A stretch of 64,000 bases of DNA from Baekduia alba (lineage in GTDB: Bacteria; Actinomycetota; Thermoleophilia; Solirubrobacterales; Solirubrobacteraceae): contig NZ_CP114013.1 of NCBI RefSeq assembly GCF_028416635.1, forward strand, positions 5,456,001-5,520,000, written 5' to 3'. The notes under the pieces were generated by a model that was given only the letters and a program-made list of their open reading frames with translations, did not search any database and had not been told where the DNA came from. Each line of letters begins with the position of its first letter. The stretch's first letter is position 1. Below, in pieces: positions 51,570-61,757 of the stretch. Position numbers and translations under genes: made by a program.

Positions 51570-52253
51570 GTGCTGGTCGACCACGCGCCGGCGCCCATGC
51601 CCGCGCCGCGGGTGGCGGAGGTCGTCGGCCGCTCGGTGCGCGGGCGCGCGATCCGGATGGTGCGCCTCGGCGCGCGCGACGCGCCCGAGAGGATCCTCGT
51701 CGTCGGCTGCATCCACGGGACCGAGCGTGCCGGGCTGGCGCTCACGCGCGCGCTGCGGCGGGCGCTCGCCCCGCCGCCCGGCGTGCAGCTCCTGGTGGTC
51801 GACGCGATCAACCCGGACGGCTGCGCGCGCGGCACCCGCGGCAACGCCCACGGCGTCGACCTCAACCGCAACTTCCCGTGGGGGTGGCGCGCGCAGACCG
51901 GGATCTACGCGTCCGGCCCGCGGGCGGCGTCGGAGCCCGAGACGCGCGCGGCGACGGCCACGATCCTGCGCGAGCGTCCGCGGGTCACGATCTGGTTTCA
52001 CCAGCACCTGGACCTCGTCGACGACACCCGCGGCTCCGACCCCGCCGTGATCCGGAGGTACGCCGCGGTCGCCCGCATGCGCGCGCGGCGCCTCGGGTCG
52101 CTGCCGGGAGCCGCCACGCGCTGGCAGAACCACGGGCTCGCCGGCACGTCGTCGTTCGTCGTCGAGCTGCCGGCCGGGACGCTCTCCCCGCGCGCCGTAA
52201 AGCGCCACGTCCAGGCGATCGCCGCGGTGGCGCGGCTCGTGAGCCTGAGATGA
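51570..52253 (+). CDS. M14-family zinc carboxypeptidase (MpaA-like)
   Basis: A 227-residue metallopeptidase-fold protein. Zinc ligands HxxE are in VGCIHGTERAG and the third His in IWFHQHLDL. The substrate-binding block NPDGCARGTRGNAHGVDLNR-NFPWG and the catalytic Glu region SFVVELPAGTLSP are present. The size fits murein-peptide amidases such as MpaA that split D-Glu/meso-Dap bonds of cell-wall peptides. No signal peptide is obvious, so it may act in the cytosol in wall recycling. GTG 51570 lies three bases after the preceding stop. Confidence 0.85.
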   Translation: MLVDHAPAPMPAPRVAEVVGRSVRGRAIRMVRLGARDAPERILVVGCIHGTERAGLALTRALRRALAPPPGVQLLVVDAINPDGCARGTRGNAHGVDLNRNFPWGWRAQTGIYASGPRAASEPETRAATATILRERPRVTIWFHQHLDLVDDTRGSDPAVIRRYAAVARMRARRLGSLPGAATRWQNHGLAGTSSFVVELPAGTLSPRAVKRHVQAIAAVARLVSLR

Positions 52254-52263
52254 AGCGCGTCCA

Positions 52264-52332
52264 AAACGCTTGCGTTTGGTGAGTCGGGCCAAATAGGTTC
52301 TTTTCCGGCGCCTGTCGTGTCTCGGGCGCCGG
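52264..52332 (+). promoter_or_regulatory. Intergenic palindromes upstream of a secreted-protein gene
   Basis: AAACGCTTGCGTTT is a perfect 14-bp palindrome (52264-52277). It is followed by an AATAGGTT-like -10 region and a perfect 8-bp hairpin, CCGGCGCC/GGCGCCGG (52305-52332), which would be in the 5' leader of the 52363 gene or end the preceding transcript; the U-run is absent. Confidence 0.4.
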
Positions 52333-52362
52333 TCCATCTGTCCCATGAGGGGAGAACCTCGT

Positions 52363-53304
52363 ATGTCCCATGCCGTTCGCCGGCCGGTGCTCACCGCTGC
52401 CGTCGCCGCGTGCTCGCTCGCCATGGTCGGCGCGCCGACCGCAGGCGCGAAGACCAAGATCTCGAAGACCGACAAGGCCCAGAACACGGCCATCAAGAAG
52501 GTCGGCAAGGCCACCACGAAGGCCGGCAAGACCGCCAACAAGGCCGCGAAGGACGCCACCAAGGGCATCGCCGACGCCAAGACGGCGGCCGGCAAGGCCG
52601 ACGGCGCGCAGGCCGGCGTCAACGCCGTCCTCGGCGGCGTCCCGCAGATCCTCGACGGCTTGAAGAAGCTGGCCGACGGCCTGACGCAGGCAGGCGCCGG
52701 CCTGACCAAGCTCGGCAGCGCGTTCGCGGCGGCTGAGTACGGGACGGTCAAGCTCCAGCTCGGCACGACCGACGTCCCCGGCGCGGTCTTCAACTCCAGC
52801 GACATCCCGGACGACGCGAACGCCGCGACGCTGACGGCAACGGCCATCGTGCCCGTGCCCAACGGCGCAACCGCCGTGCCGATCCGGCTGCTCGCAGGCG
52901 TCCGCTCGGGTGAGTCGGATGGCACGGGCGCCGCCAGCCCGGTCGCCTCGGCCGGCCTCGTGTCGATGACCGCCGCGGCCCAGTCGCCGGCCACGACGGT
53001 CGCGGGCGGCAACCCGGGCCTGGCAGGCGTGCCGCTGACCTCCAAGCCCAACGACGCTGCGGGCGGCGCGCCGGTCTACGCGATCCCGGACAAGGCGCCG
53101 CGTGTCGACGCGACGCCCAACCCGTTCTCGTTCCCGACGGACAAGACGATCGACTTGACCGACCCGGCGACGCTGCAGCCGTTCGCCGCGCCGGCCGGCC
53201 AGTTCACCGTCAGCAACGTGTCGGGGGCGACCGGCTTCGCCACCGTCACCTTCACCGTCCGGTTCAACGACCTCACGGCGTCAGCGGACGACGTGACGGC
53301 GTAG
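52363..53304 (+). CDS. Secreted Lys/Ala/Thr-rich protein, unknown
   Basis: A 313-residue exported protein. Signal peptide (PVLTAAVAACSLAMVGAPTA|GAKT), then a basic Lys-Ala-Thr-rich helical stretch of about 55 residues (KAQNTAIKKVGKATTKAGKT, KGIADAKTAAGKADGAQAGV). Next is a heptad-like segment (ILDGLKKLADGLTQAGAGLT) and a C-terminal beta-rich domain (VKLQLGTTDVPGAVFNSSDI to TFTVRFNDLTASADD). The Lys-rich part resembles wall- or DNA-binding basic tails. The ribosome-binding site GAGGGGAGA precedes ATG 52363. I do not recognise a family. Confidence 0.75.
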   Translation: MSHAVRRPVLTAAVAACSLAMVGAPTAGAKTKISKTDKAQNTAIKKVGKATTKAGKTANKAAKDATKGIADAKTAAGKADGAQAGVNAVLGGVPQILDGLKKLADGLTQAGAGLTKLGSAFAAAEYGTVKLQLGTTDVPGAVFNSSDIPDDANAATLTATAIVPVPNGATAVPIRLLAGVRSGESDGTGAASPVASAGLVSMTAAAQSPATTVAGGNPGLAGVPLTSKPNDAAGGAPVYAIPDKAPRVDATPNPFSFPTDKTIDLTDPATLQPFAAPAGQFTVSNVSGATGFATVTFTVRFNDLTASADDVTA

Positions 53305-53325
53305 CTCAGTCGCAGTTGTAGGACT

Positions 53326-54072
53326 TCACGACGCGGTGGCCGCGGTTGCGGTCGCCGCGTCGTACTCCTTCTGGATGTTGGGGTACAGGACCTCGAGGTC
53401 GTCCGGCAGGGCGGCCTTGACCGCCTTGGAGACGTCGTCGGCGAGGACCTGCTCGGCGCCGGTGGCGAGCGCCTCGACCGTCTGGCGCGCGACCTCCTCG
53501 GGGGCGATCTTCGGGCCGGTCACGCTGGCGGCCATGTCGGTGTCGATGTAGCCGGCGTGCACGCCGACGACCTGCGTGCCCTGTGCGCGCAGCTGGGTGC
53601 GCAGCCCGTTGGTCAGCGACCACGCGGCCGCCTTGGTCGCCGAGTAGTTGCCGATCTGCGGGAAGGCGACGAACGACAGCGCCGACAGCATGTTGACGAG
53701 CGCGCCGCCGCCGTTGCGGGCCAGCACGGGCGCGAACGCGCGCGCCACGGCCAGCGTCCCGAAGTAGTTGACCTCGAACTCGGCGCGGTGGTCGGCGAGG
53801 TCGTCGCCGCCCAGCGGCGCCGCGCCGCGGCCGATGCCCGCGTTGTTGATGACGATGCTCACGTCGCCGAGCTCCTCGGCCAGCGCCTGCACCTGCGCGT
53901 GGTCGGTGACGTCGAGCGCGACCGGCACCACGTCGGGGTCGGTGACCGTGCCGGGGTCGCGCGCCCCGGCGTAGACCTTGGCGGCGCCCGCGTCGACGAG
54001 CGCGCGCGCGAACGCGCGCCCCAGCCCGCGATTGGCTCCGGTGACCAGCACGACCGCTCCCTCAACCTGCAT
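53326..54072 (-). CDS. Short-chain dehydrogenase/reductase (classical SDR)
   Basis: A 248-residue Rossmann-fold oxidoreductase with every classical SDR element: TGANRGLG cofactor loop near residue 13, DVTD, NNAGIGRGAA, catalytic Ser in SALSFVAF and YSATK (Tyr/Lys pair), then VHAGYIDTDMAA. The substrate is unknown. ATG 54072 is chosen (GGAGG upstream); the frame extends to 54108. It is convergent with the secreted-protein gene (22 bp between stops) and upstream of the frameshifted giant gene on the same strand. Confidence 0.9.
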   Translation of the reverse strand: MQVEGAVVLVTGANRGLGRAFARALVDAGAAKVYAGARDPGTVTDPDVVPVALDVTDHAQVQALAEELGDVSIVINNAGIGRGAAPLGGDDLADHRAEFEVNYFGTLAVARAFAPVLARNGGGALVNMLSALSFVAFPQIGNYSATKAAAWSLTNGLRTQLRAQGTQVVGVHAGYIDTDMAASVTGPKIAPEEVARQTVEALATGAEQVLADDVSKAVKAALPDDLEVLYPNIQKEYDAATATAATAS

Positions 54073-54116
54073 GGCGTTGCGACCTCCGAGGAGTGAGTTG
54101 CATGACACGACTCACT

Positions 54117-57018
54117 CTAGCGCGTCAGCCGCAGCATTCTGCCCTTGATCGTCGTCGCGCCCTTGCCGTTGGCCGTGAACGTCGCGCTGACGCGATCGCT
54201 GACCCTCCGTCCACGGGCCAGCGACCGGCGCGCGCTGGGCGACGGCTTCAGCGTCACGCGCACGAGCTGGCCCTTGCGCACCTTCCGGGTGACCGACGTC
54301 CACTTCCCGCCCGCGCCGCGCACGACCATCCGCCCCGCGGCGGCGGAGCGGAGCGCGACGCTCACGCGCCCGCCGCCCAGCCGGGCCATGTGCACCATCT
54401 TGGGTGCGGGCGAGCACGGCGTGGCGAGGGCCGCCGTCGTCTTCTGCTGCTTGCCGTTGTGGCCCGTCGCCACCACGGCGGCCTTCTGAGCGCCGGCGCA
54501 CACGTCCTTGCCCGACGTCACGACCAGGATCCCGTGCCTGCCCCCGTTCAACACCATGTGGAAGGAGGAGACGGCCGCGTCGGGGATCCCGGCGAACGTC
54601 GTGACCAGGCGCGACCGCTTGTCCACCGCCGTCGTCGCGCGCAGGTCCAGCGCGATGTCGCCACGCAAGGACACCAACAAGGTCGGCAGCGTCCGGATCC
54701 GCTGGCCCTTCGCGTTGAAGCGCACGCCCTTGACGAAGTAGACCTTGCCCTTCAGCTCGCTGGGCAGCAGCGGCGTCCGCGCGGTCGCCGTCCCGATCGC
54801 CGACTTCTCCGGGCAGACGCCCTTCAGCCCGTCGTCGTATTCGCACAGCGTCTCGGCGTTGTCGGGGTCGAGCGCGAACGTCAGCGGCAGCGTCACCTCG
54901 ACGCTCTTGATGTTCGCCTGCCCCGCGGGCTGCGTGACGGTCGCGTCGACGCCGGGGTGCTTCCCGTCGCGCGTCTGCGTCGCGCCGGTCAGCGCGATCG
55001 CCGTCTTGGGCGCGAAGGCCAGCGCCCCGCAGTCGGTCGGCTGCAACGGCGCGTTGCGCAGCAGGTTCGCGCCGCCGGTCGACGTCAGCGACCCTGCGAT
55101 CTGCAATAGCCCGCAGCTCGTCGGGTTGCGCATCGTGTCCGGCCGGTCGATCGTCACCGTCACGCTGCGCACGTTGAGCGGGATGCCGTCCAGGATCGTC
55201 GGCAGCGGATCGCTGAGCACGCGCACGTGCGCGTCGTCGCGGTCCAGCTGGATCGACGCCCGGACCACGACCACGCCCAGGTCGAACGGCCCCGCCACCG
55301 CCGGCACGACGATCGACAGCCCGTAGGGGCCGCCGCCGTAGGGCCCGGTCAGGTACGCGCGGCCGCCGAGCGCGAACGGCGCCGCGCCCGCGCCCGACGC
55401 TACCGCGACCGAGCCGATCCGCGACGTCTCCGGGCAGGTGCCGGCCGCGGCGCGCGCGGCGTCGCACAGCGGGATCCCGGCCGGCTTGGCCAGCAGGCCG
55501 GGCGGCAGCGACACGTCGATGCGCGACAGCGGCTGGTCGCCTTCGCCGCGCGCGATCGTCGTGCTGAACGACGGGCTCGCGCCCGCCTTGGTCGACGACA
55601 CGCCTGCGGCGAACGTCGGCGCGAACGGCGCGCCGCAGCCCTCGTCGACGGTCAGCGGCGCGGTCGCCGTCGCCGTCTGCCCGCTCCACGCGGTGAAGCG
55701 CGCCGACGCGTCCGACGTCCCGCACGCGGGCGGGTTGACGAGCGTCGCGCGGTCGCCGCCGCGCAGCGCGACCCGGACCAGGCTGACCGGGATCTGCGGG
55801 TTGTTCACGAAGCTCGCCGTCAGCTGCCCGGTGGCCGGGTCGGCCTTCACGTTGCCGACCAGGCGGACCGAGACGCCGTACCGCGGCGCGTCCGCTACCA
55901 GGAACATGCGGTACTCGTCACCCGAGAGCGGATCCCCTCCCGCTCAGCGTCCCCGCCGGCAGCACCGGCGTCTCGATCTGCAGGGTCCCGATCGCCGACG
56001 CCGCCGGGCACGTGACGGGGCGCATCGTGCCCTTGCCGAGCTGGTCGTCGGTGCACGCCTCCAGCCCCGTCGCCGCCGACGGGTTGAGCGCCATGCCCGC
56101 CGGCATCGTCACGTGCGCGTCGCGCAGCGTCGCGGTGTTGGGATGATCCTTGCCGTTCGGGCTCTGTGGCAGCGTCACGTCGATCGTCACGCCCGCCGGC
56201 GCGCCCGCGCGCCGCGTGTCGGTCGCGACCTTGACGCCGGGCGCGAAGGGCAGCTGGTCGCACCCGACCGCGCCGACCGGCGTCGTCGTGTCGTAGCGCA
56301 GGAAGACGCCGGGCTGCTGATGGGAGTCCACCCCGAGGTGCGTCACCTGCGGCCCATCGCACCCGCTCGGCATCGTGATGAACGTCCCGTCGCCCGCGCG
56401 GCCGTCGAACACCAGGCGCGTCTCGACGAGCGGGATCGCGTCGGTGATGTCGCGGATGTCGAACGACTCGTGGTAGTCGGAGTCCCACGCGACGCCGCCG
56501 TCGAGGTAGATCTCCCCGCCGACCAGCGGGACCGTCATGCCGAAGCGCGCAGGCATCCCCTGCGGCTGCTCCATGTTGTAGACGGTGGTGCTGATCGGGA
56601 CCTGGACGCCGCCCGAGATCGCGGTGATGTAGTTGGTGCCGACCGCGGACGCCGCCGGGCACGCGGCGGCCTCGAGCTGCGCGGTCGCGCACTTCGGCGT
56701 CGCCTCCGGGTTGACGCTCAACCCGACCGGCAGGTCGACGCGCACGTCCTTGACGTTGCCGTCCGGCGCCTGCAGCAACCCGGTCGTGTTGAACTTGAAG
56801 TCGGTGATGCCCCACGGCGGATGGCCCGCCGCCTGGCGGTAGAAGAGGTCCGGGGTGTCGCGCGAGCACTGGCCGTTGGGCTCGACGTTCTGGGTGCACG
56901 TGCCGGCGTCGAACTTCGACACGCCGAAGTCGGCCCACGCCGCACCGGGCGCCACGCCGCTCAGGCCAACCACCATCGTCGCGGCGAGCAACGCGCCACG
57001 TCCACACAGCATCTTCAT
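54117..57018 (-). pseudogene. Giant secreted protein gene split by a one-base frameshift
   Basis: Two adjacent frames (57018-55918, 366 residues with signal peptide; 55907-54117, 596 residues) together make one homologue of the 919-residue protein at 37857-40616. Module order matches, with CPAASAIGTLQIETPVLPAG in the first and CPETSRIGSVAVASG in the second. Near 55935 the frame shifts by one; deleting one G of GAGGGGATCC restores LSG-R-DPLSGDEYRMFLVAD. The complete protein would be about 966 residues, beginning [20 protein letters not shown] and ending in a DNA-basic tail KGRMLRLTR. It may be a real mutation, phase variation at a G-run, or an assembly error. Confidence 0.75.
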
Positions 57019-57139
57019 GAGTTCCCCTCCTGCCGAGCCGGCGCTCTCCGCCGCCAGCCCCGTGTTACCCAGAAATCAGGACGTTCGCACACAACCTCGT
57101 GTTCGCGCGCCGCTTGACGCAGAGGAAGATGATGGGACG

Positions 57140-58777
57140 ATGACGACCGCCCTAGTCCGCGGGCCCGCCGAGCCCGGGCTGCTGCACCAGACCATCGGCG
57201 TGCACCTGCGCGACATCGCGCGGCGGCACGCCGATCGCGACGCGCTGGTCAGCCGCCACCAGGGCATCCGGCTGACCTACGCGCAGCTCGACGTCGAGGT
57301 CGACCGCGTCGCGCAGGCCCTGCTCGCCTACGGGATCGGCAAGGGCGAGCGCATCGGCGTGTGGAGCCCGAACTGCGCCGAATGGACGCTGCTGCAGTTC
57401 GCGACCGCGCGCATCGGCGCCATCCTGGTGAACATCAACCCCGCCTACCGCACGAGCGAGCTGGCCTACGCCTTGAGCCAGTCGGGCGCGCGGCTGCTGT
57501 TCGCGCCGCCGACGTTCAAGTCCTCCAACTACTTCGAGATGATCGAGGCCGTCGACGCCGACGTGCCCGCGCTGGAGCGCGTGGTGTGGATCGGCGACCA
57601 GGCCTGGAACGACTTCCTGGCCACCGGCAAGAAGGTCACGCACCACACCGTGCTCGACCGCGAGTCCTCACTGGACCCGACCGACCCCATCAACATCCAG
57701 TACACGAGCGGGACGACCGGCGCGCCCAAGGGCGCGACGCTGAGCCACCTCAACATCCTCAACAACGGCTTCCTGGTCGGCGAGGGCTGCCGCTACACCG
57801 AGGCCGACCGCGTCTGCATCCCGGTCCCGTTCTACCACTGCTTCGGCATGGTCATGGGCAACCTCGGCGCGGTGACCCACGGCGCGTGCATGGTGATCCC
57901 GGCGCCGTCCTTCGACGCGGGCGCGACGCTCGAGGCGGTCGCGGCCGAGCACTGCACGTCGCTCTACGGCGTCCCGACGATGTTCATCGCCGAGCTCGAG
58001 CACCCGGACTTCGCGTCGTTCGACCTGTCCTCGCTGCGCACCGGGATCATGGCGGGCTCGCCGTGCCCGGTCGAGGTCATGAAGCGCGTGATCGAGGACA
58101 TGCACATGAGCGAGGTGACCATCTGCTACGGGATGACCGAGACCTCGCCGGTGTCCACGCAGACGGCCGCCGACGACCCGCTCGACAAGCGTGTCGGCAC
58201 CGTCGGCCGCGTGCACCCACACCTCGAGATCAAGATCGCCGACCCGGCGACGGGCGAGACCTGCGCGGTCGGCGAGACTGGCGAGCTGTGCACCAAGGGC
58301 TACAGCGTCATGTTGGGGTACTGGGACGACGCCGAGCGCACGAGCGAGGTCCTGATCGACGGCTGGATGCACACCGGCGACCTCGCGACGATCGACGACG
58401 ACGGCTACGTCAACATCGTCGGCCGGATCAAGGACATGATCATCCGCGGCGGGGAGAACGTGTACCCGCGCGAGCTGGAGGAGTTCCTCTACGGCCACCC
58501 CGACGTCGCCGACGTGCAGGTCATCGGCGTGCCCGACGAGCGCTACGGCGAGGAGCTGATGGCCTGGATCATCCCGCGCGCCGGCGTCGAGCTCGACGGC
58601 GAGGCGGTCCGCGAGTACTGCCGCGACAAGATCGCGCACTTCAAGGTCCCGCGCTATGTGAAGGTCGTGGACGCGTTCCCGATGACCGTCACCGGGAAGG
58701 TCCAGAAGTTCAAGCTGCGCGAGGCGGCGATCGCCGAACTGGGGCTCGGGGCGGTGGCGGGGATCAGGACGGCGTAG
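57140..58777 (+). CDS. Acyl-CoA synthetase (AMP-binding, FadD-like)
   Basis: A 545-residue ANL-superfamily ligase activating a carboxylate, probably a fatty acid, to its acyl-CoA through an acyl-AMP intermediate. The P-loop [11 protein letters not shown] is at about 188-198. The adenine-binding block reads [14 protein letters not shown], the hinge region [19 protein letters not shown] then [20 protein letters not shown], and the catalytic Lys lies in [14 protein letters not shown]. All parts are intact. It starts at 57140 with AGAGGAAG upstream. Its 3' end overlaps the convergent STAS gene by 14 bp. Chain-length preference cannot be told. Confidence 0.92.
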   Translation: MTTALVRGPAEPGLLHQTIGVHLRDIARRHADRDALVSRHQGIRLTYAQLDVEVDRVAQALLAYGIGKGERIGVWSPNCAEWTLLQFATARIGAILVNINPAYRTSELAYALSQSGARLLFAPPTFKSSNYFEMIEAVDADVPALERVVWIGDQAWNDFLATGKKVTHHTVLDRESSLDPTDPINIQYTSGTTGAPKGATLSHLNILNNGFLVGEGCRYTEADRVCIPVPFYHCFGMVMGNLGAVTHGACMVIPAPSFDAGATLEAVAAEHCTSLYGVPTMFIAELEHPDFASFDLSSLRTGIMAGSPCPVEVMKRVIEDMHMSEVTICYGMTETSPVSTQTAADDPLDKRVGTVGRVHPHLEIKIADPATGETCAVGETGELCTKGYSVMLGYWDDAERTSEVLIDGWMHTGDLATIDDDGYVNIVGRIKDMIIRGGENVYPRELEEFLYGHPDVADVQVIGVPDERYGEELMAWIIPRAGVELDGEAVREYCRDKIAHFKVPRYVKVVDAFPMTVTGKVQKFKLREAAIAELGLGAVAGIRTA

Positions 58778-59174
58778 GCGGCGGCGCCGCCGTGTCGCCG
58801 TTGGCGGCGGCGGTGGCGGTGGCGGCGGTGGCGGTGGCGGTGGTGGTCTCCGCCAGCCTGGCCTGCGCCTCCTCGCGCGTCGCGGCGACGCGGAGGCTGC
58901 GGTCGACGTGGGTGATCTTGACGAGATCCGCGGCGGCCGTGCCCTCCGGCGCGACGAGCGCGAGCCCGCGGCCCTGGCGGCCCAGACGCTGGTCGGCCTG
59001 GACGATCACACCGAGCGCGCTGGAGTCGATGAACGACACCGCGGACAGGTCGAGGATGACGTCGGACGCCGTCACACCGGCGCCCACCTCCTCGCTCAGG
59101 CGTTGGCCGAGCGTGCGCGACGCATGGAGATCGAGCTCTCCGGTGAGGATCGTGACGGCAGGCGGCTGCTTCAT
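58764..59174 (-). CDS. STAS-domain protein, anti-sigma-factor antagonist-like
   Basis: A 136-residue protein with a SpoIIAA/RsbV-type STAS domain in residues 1-105. The phosphorylatable serine lies in [18 protein letters not shown] (S51 or S52), and [16 protein letters not shown] forms the first strands. It would be phosphorylated by an anti-sigma kinase and released by a phosphatase, but no partner is adjacent. The C-terminal 30 residues are low-complexity Thr-Ala (TTTATATAATATAAA), encoded by a GGTGGC-type simple repeat at about 58795-58850. It overlaps the convergent acyl-CoA ligase gene. Confidence 0.88.
   Translation of the reverse strand: MKQPPAVTILTGELDLHASRTLGQRLSEEVGAGVTASDVILDLSAVSFIDSSALGVIVQADQRLGRQGRGLALVAPEGTAAADLVKITHVDRSLRVAATREEAQARLAETTTATATAATATAAANGDTAAPPPTPS
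58795..58850. repeat. GGTGGC simple-sequence repeat
   Basis: Imperfect hexanucleotide repeats (GGCGGT/GGTGGC) encode the Thr-Ala tail of the STAS protein on the minus strand. The tract is prone to slippage and may vary in length between strains. From 59220 to 59960 no gene can be supported. Confidence 0.6.
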
Positions 59175-59965
59175 GGCGCTGAGGTAATTGCCCAGGAAAC
59201 GGGTCCCTCAAGCCTATGAATGTCGCGCGCAGACGCATAGGCGCGCGCGTGCGCGCGCGAGCAGGTCCCGACGACCTTCTCAGGTCGCCGGGCCCACGCC
59301 TCCAAGTCCGCATCCCGGCGACCCCTTCCGCGTCGGGTCGCCGGGAGCGTGCAGCTCGACCATCGAGCGAGCCGCGGTGCAGGTGGGCTCGCCTTCCGCA
59401 GCGCGCGAGCCCAGCCCTGCTGAATCCTTCCCGCGCCATCCTGGGGCCCCAAACGGGTCCTGCGCGTTCGGGATTCGTTATGTCTCGAAGGTACACACTG
59501 GCGGCTCTCAAGCGCAAGTCCATACCTGCCAACTCGGCAAGTCCTCGTCACGCAGTCGGACGCGAGCCGTCAAGGGAAACCATGCCGGTTGGCAATGCTC
59601 ATCGATCATACAGGCGAGAGAGTCATCAAGTGGACGGCGATGCCGTCTTCAGACACGGGTCGAAGGCTTGCGCGCGGAGGCGCACGCGGCGCCGGTCGTT
59701 GGGCGTCCGATGGGCCTTTCGCCGACCCGATGAGGGACCCGTCGCCGCGACCGCCCGAGGCAGGACCGCCGGGCTGCCAGCGCCCCGTCACCTGGGCACC
59801 CCCGTCGAGCCGCCAGGTGGCGTTCCGGCAGCAAGCACCAGTCGGCGGTGGCGTGGCGGATCAAGCCCCGTGTACAGGTGGGCCGGGCGAGGCGCTCGCG
59901 ACGGTGACCGTCGCGAGAAGCCGTTATCCCGGTCCATGGGCGGGCGTACCGGGCGACGCGGTAGG

Positions 59966-61015
59966 TCAGCGAAGGCCAGCGACGCGGCCGGCCTGCGTCG
60001 GCCTCTGAGCAGCTGCCAGAGCGACGGCGCGCTCCCAGACGGCCTCCCAGCGTTCAACGTTCCTGGCGATGTCCTGCGACTTCCCCCACTTTTCGCCGCG
60101 GCGGCGCAACTGCGACCGCTTGAACTTCGAGGCGGCGAGGGCGACGAGCGTGTCCTCCCACGCGTCGTCCCCGACTGCCAAGCCGCCCTGCTTCGGTCCG
60201 AGGTCGGCGTAGGGTCCGCGGGCCGAGGCCATCCATGGGACACCAGCGGCCGCGTACTCCTTGACCTTGACGTCTGAGCGCGTGTAGGCCATCGGAATGT
60301 CCGCTAGCGGCGCGAGGCCGATGTCGAACGCACGGACGACTCTCCCGAGGTCATGATGCGGGACGTATCGGTGATGCACGTACCGGTTGCCGTCGAGCTC
60401 TAGACGAATCCCGATGGTCACGACCCGCACGTGAGGGCATCGCTGCATCACGCGTCGAAGCACCTCGGTGATCCTCAAGCGTTTGGCGTCGGCCGCGTGC
60501 TCAGCGGCCGCGCACCAACCGATGACGACGCCCTCCTTGTTCCGCGGGCCGTCCACGAACTGGATCGGCGAAAGATAATTTGGGACGACTTCGATCGGGC
60601 AGTCGCATTCGCAGGCCCAGCGACTCGCGAGACCTTGTGACGTCGTGGTGAGGATGTGCGCACGACGCATCATGTGGGTCTGACCGCGGAAATCCAACTC
60701 GCCTTTCGCGCCGCCGATCGCCTTGTACGTCTCCGCCTCCTTCGGCGCTAGGCGGATGTCATCGTCGTTGTCGTAAGTGATCGCAACGCCACGGGCACGG
60801 AGGTCGTCGACGCACTTGATGACGCCCCGATCGGCCCGGCGGTAGACGTGGACCACGTCGCAGCTGAACAACTGGTCGTAGCGCAGTTTGCGCCTGAGGT
60901 CGTACTCGAGCATCTGGACCTGATGGCCTCCGCGCGCGCGCAATGCCTCCGCCGGCCAAACTGCTCGATAGTTCGCGTTGGGCACTTCCGTGGTGTACAC
61001 GACCCCAACTCTCAC
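59966..61015 (-). CDS. Glycosyltransferase (GT-B, family 4-like), copy 1
   Basis: A 349-residue protein with N-terminal MRVGVVYTTEVPNANYRAVW and a C-terminal nucleotide-sugar-binding half: VVIGWCAAAEHAADAKRLRI, DIGLAPLADIPMAYTRSDVK then VKEYAAAGVPWMASARGPYA. It has a conserved YDNDDDIRLAP acidic block. It is clearly paralogous to the gene at 61758, block for block. GTG 61015 follows AGGAGGT. GC content is visibly lower than the window average, which suggests acquisition. Sugar donor and acceptor are unknown. No polymerase or flippase genes are adjacent; a phosphoribosyltransferase lies between the two copies. Confidence 0.85.
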   Translation of the reverse strand: MRVGVVYTTEVPNANYRAVWPAEALRARGGHQVQMLEYDLRRKLRYDQLFSCDVVHVYRRADRGVIKCVDDLRARGVAITYDNDDDIRLAPKEAETYKAIGGAKGELDFRGQTHMMRRAHILTTTSQGLASRWACECDCPIEVVPNYLSPIQFVDGPRNKEGVVIGWCAAAEHAADAKRLRITEVLRRVMQRCPHVRVVTIGIRLELDGNRYVHHRYVPHHDLGRVVRAFDIGLAPLADIPMAYTRSDVKVKEYAAAGVPWMASARGPYADLGPKQGGLAVGDDAWEDTLVALAASKFKRSQLRRRGEKWGKSQDIARNVERWEAVWERAVALAAAQRPTQAGRVAGLR

Positions 61016-61115
61016 TCCCCACCTCCTCGGACACGATCCGCCATCACGATGCTAGACGTGCTGAATAGGTGAGGGCAACGACCACGCGAACGCCAGCGCT
61101 GCCAATTCGGCAGAC

Positions 61116-61640
61116 CTAGGCTGGAGCGGCGCCGCCACCAGCAACGGGTGGCTCCGCGCTCCACGGGAAGTCGATCCAACGGTCGGTCTGGCGCCAGACG
61201 TAGTCGCACTTGACGATCGAGTGGGGCTTCTCATACAGCACCGCCGTGCGAACCTCGGCGACCTTGCCACTGCAAAAGCCCTGAACCACTTCGAGGGTGC
61301 GCCCAGTGTCGGCCACGTCGTCAACGATCAACATCTTGCTGTCGCCAAGATCGACGAGCTCGGGCGCAGGCGGGAGCACCATCGGGACATCGAGACGCTG
61401 GTCGACGTCGGTGTAGAACTCGACGTTCATCGCGCACGAGTTCTTGACGCCAAGCGCATAGGCGACCGCGCCACCAGGAAGAAGCCCGCCCCGCGCGATC
61501 GCAAGCACGATGTCGGGCTGCCAGCCGCTGTCAGCAACAGCCTGCGCCAGATGGCGCGACGCCTCGCCGAGATGCGTCCACGTCATGACCTCGCGTGGCC
61601 GCGAGTCGGTGGTCTTGTCCAGCGCGTGCGAGGCCTCCAT
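61116..61640 (-). CDS. Phosphoribosyltransferase-domain protein
   Basis: A 174-residue type I PRTase-fold protein. PRPP-binding loop MLIVDDVADTGRTLEVV (residues 103-119) and the PPi loop region VLAIARGGLLPGGAVAYALG are intact, with a flexible-loop region between. The layout is similar to xanthine/hypoxanthine PRTases (Gpt-like) and to PRTases in capsule-type loci, so substrate is uncertain. ATG 61640 is chosen because it begins the recognisable N-terminus. It sits between two paralogous glycosyltransferase genes, which suggests it supplies a nucleotide or modifies a PRPP-derived sugar for them. Confidence 0.85.
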   Translation of the reverse strand: MEASHALDKTTDSRPREVMTWTHLGEASRHLAQAVADSGWQPDIVLAIARGGLLPGGAVAYALGVKNSCAMNVEFYTDVDQRLDVPMVLPPAPELVDLGDSKMLIVDDVADTGRTLEVVQGFCSGKVAEVRTAVLYEKPHSIVKCDYVWRQTDRWIDFPWSAEPPVAGGGAAPA

Positions 61641-61757
61641 GTCACCAGCGTAGCCCTCTCGTCGATCTAGCGCAGACCGTTGACAAGCAGGCAAGTCTAT
61701 GCCGATCGGACCCAGGATCGTTTGCGACAACACCGTTGCATGCGCGATCCTCGAAGC

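Noticed and set aside
52305-52332. Rho-independent terminator
   Set aside because: The stem is perfect but lacks a U-run and lies inside the likely 5' leader of the next gene; listed only as a hairpin.
58795-58850. CRISPR-like repeat array
   Set aside because: It is a short GGTGGC simple-sequence tract with no spacers, coding for the Thr-Ala tail of the STAS protein. No CRISPR array is seen in the window.
59216-60277. Plus-strand frames between the STAS and glycosyltransferase genes
   Set aside because: Translations are Arg/Pro/Gly-rich without domain-like pattern and partly antisense to the glycosyltransferase; the stretch 59220-59960 seems non-coding.
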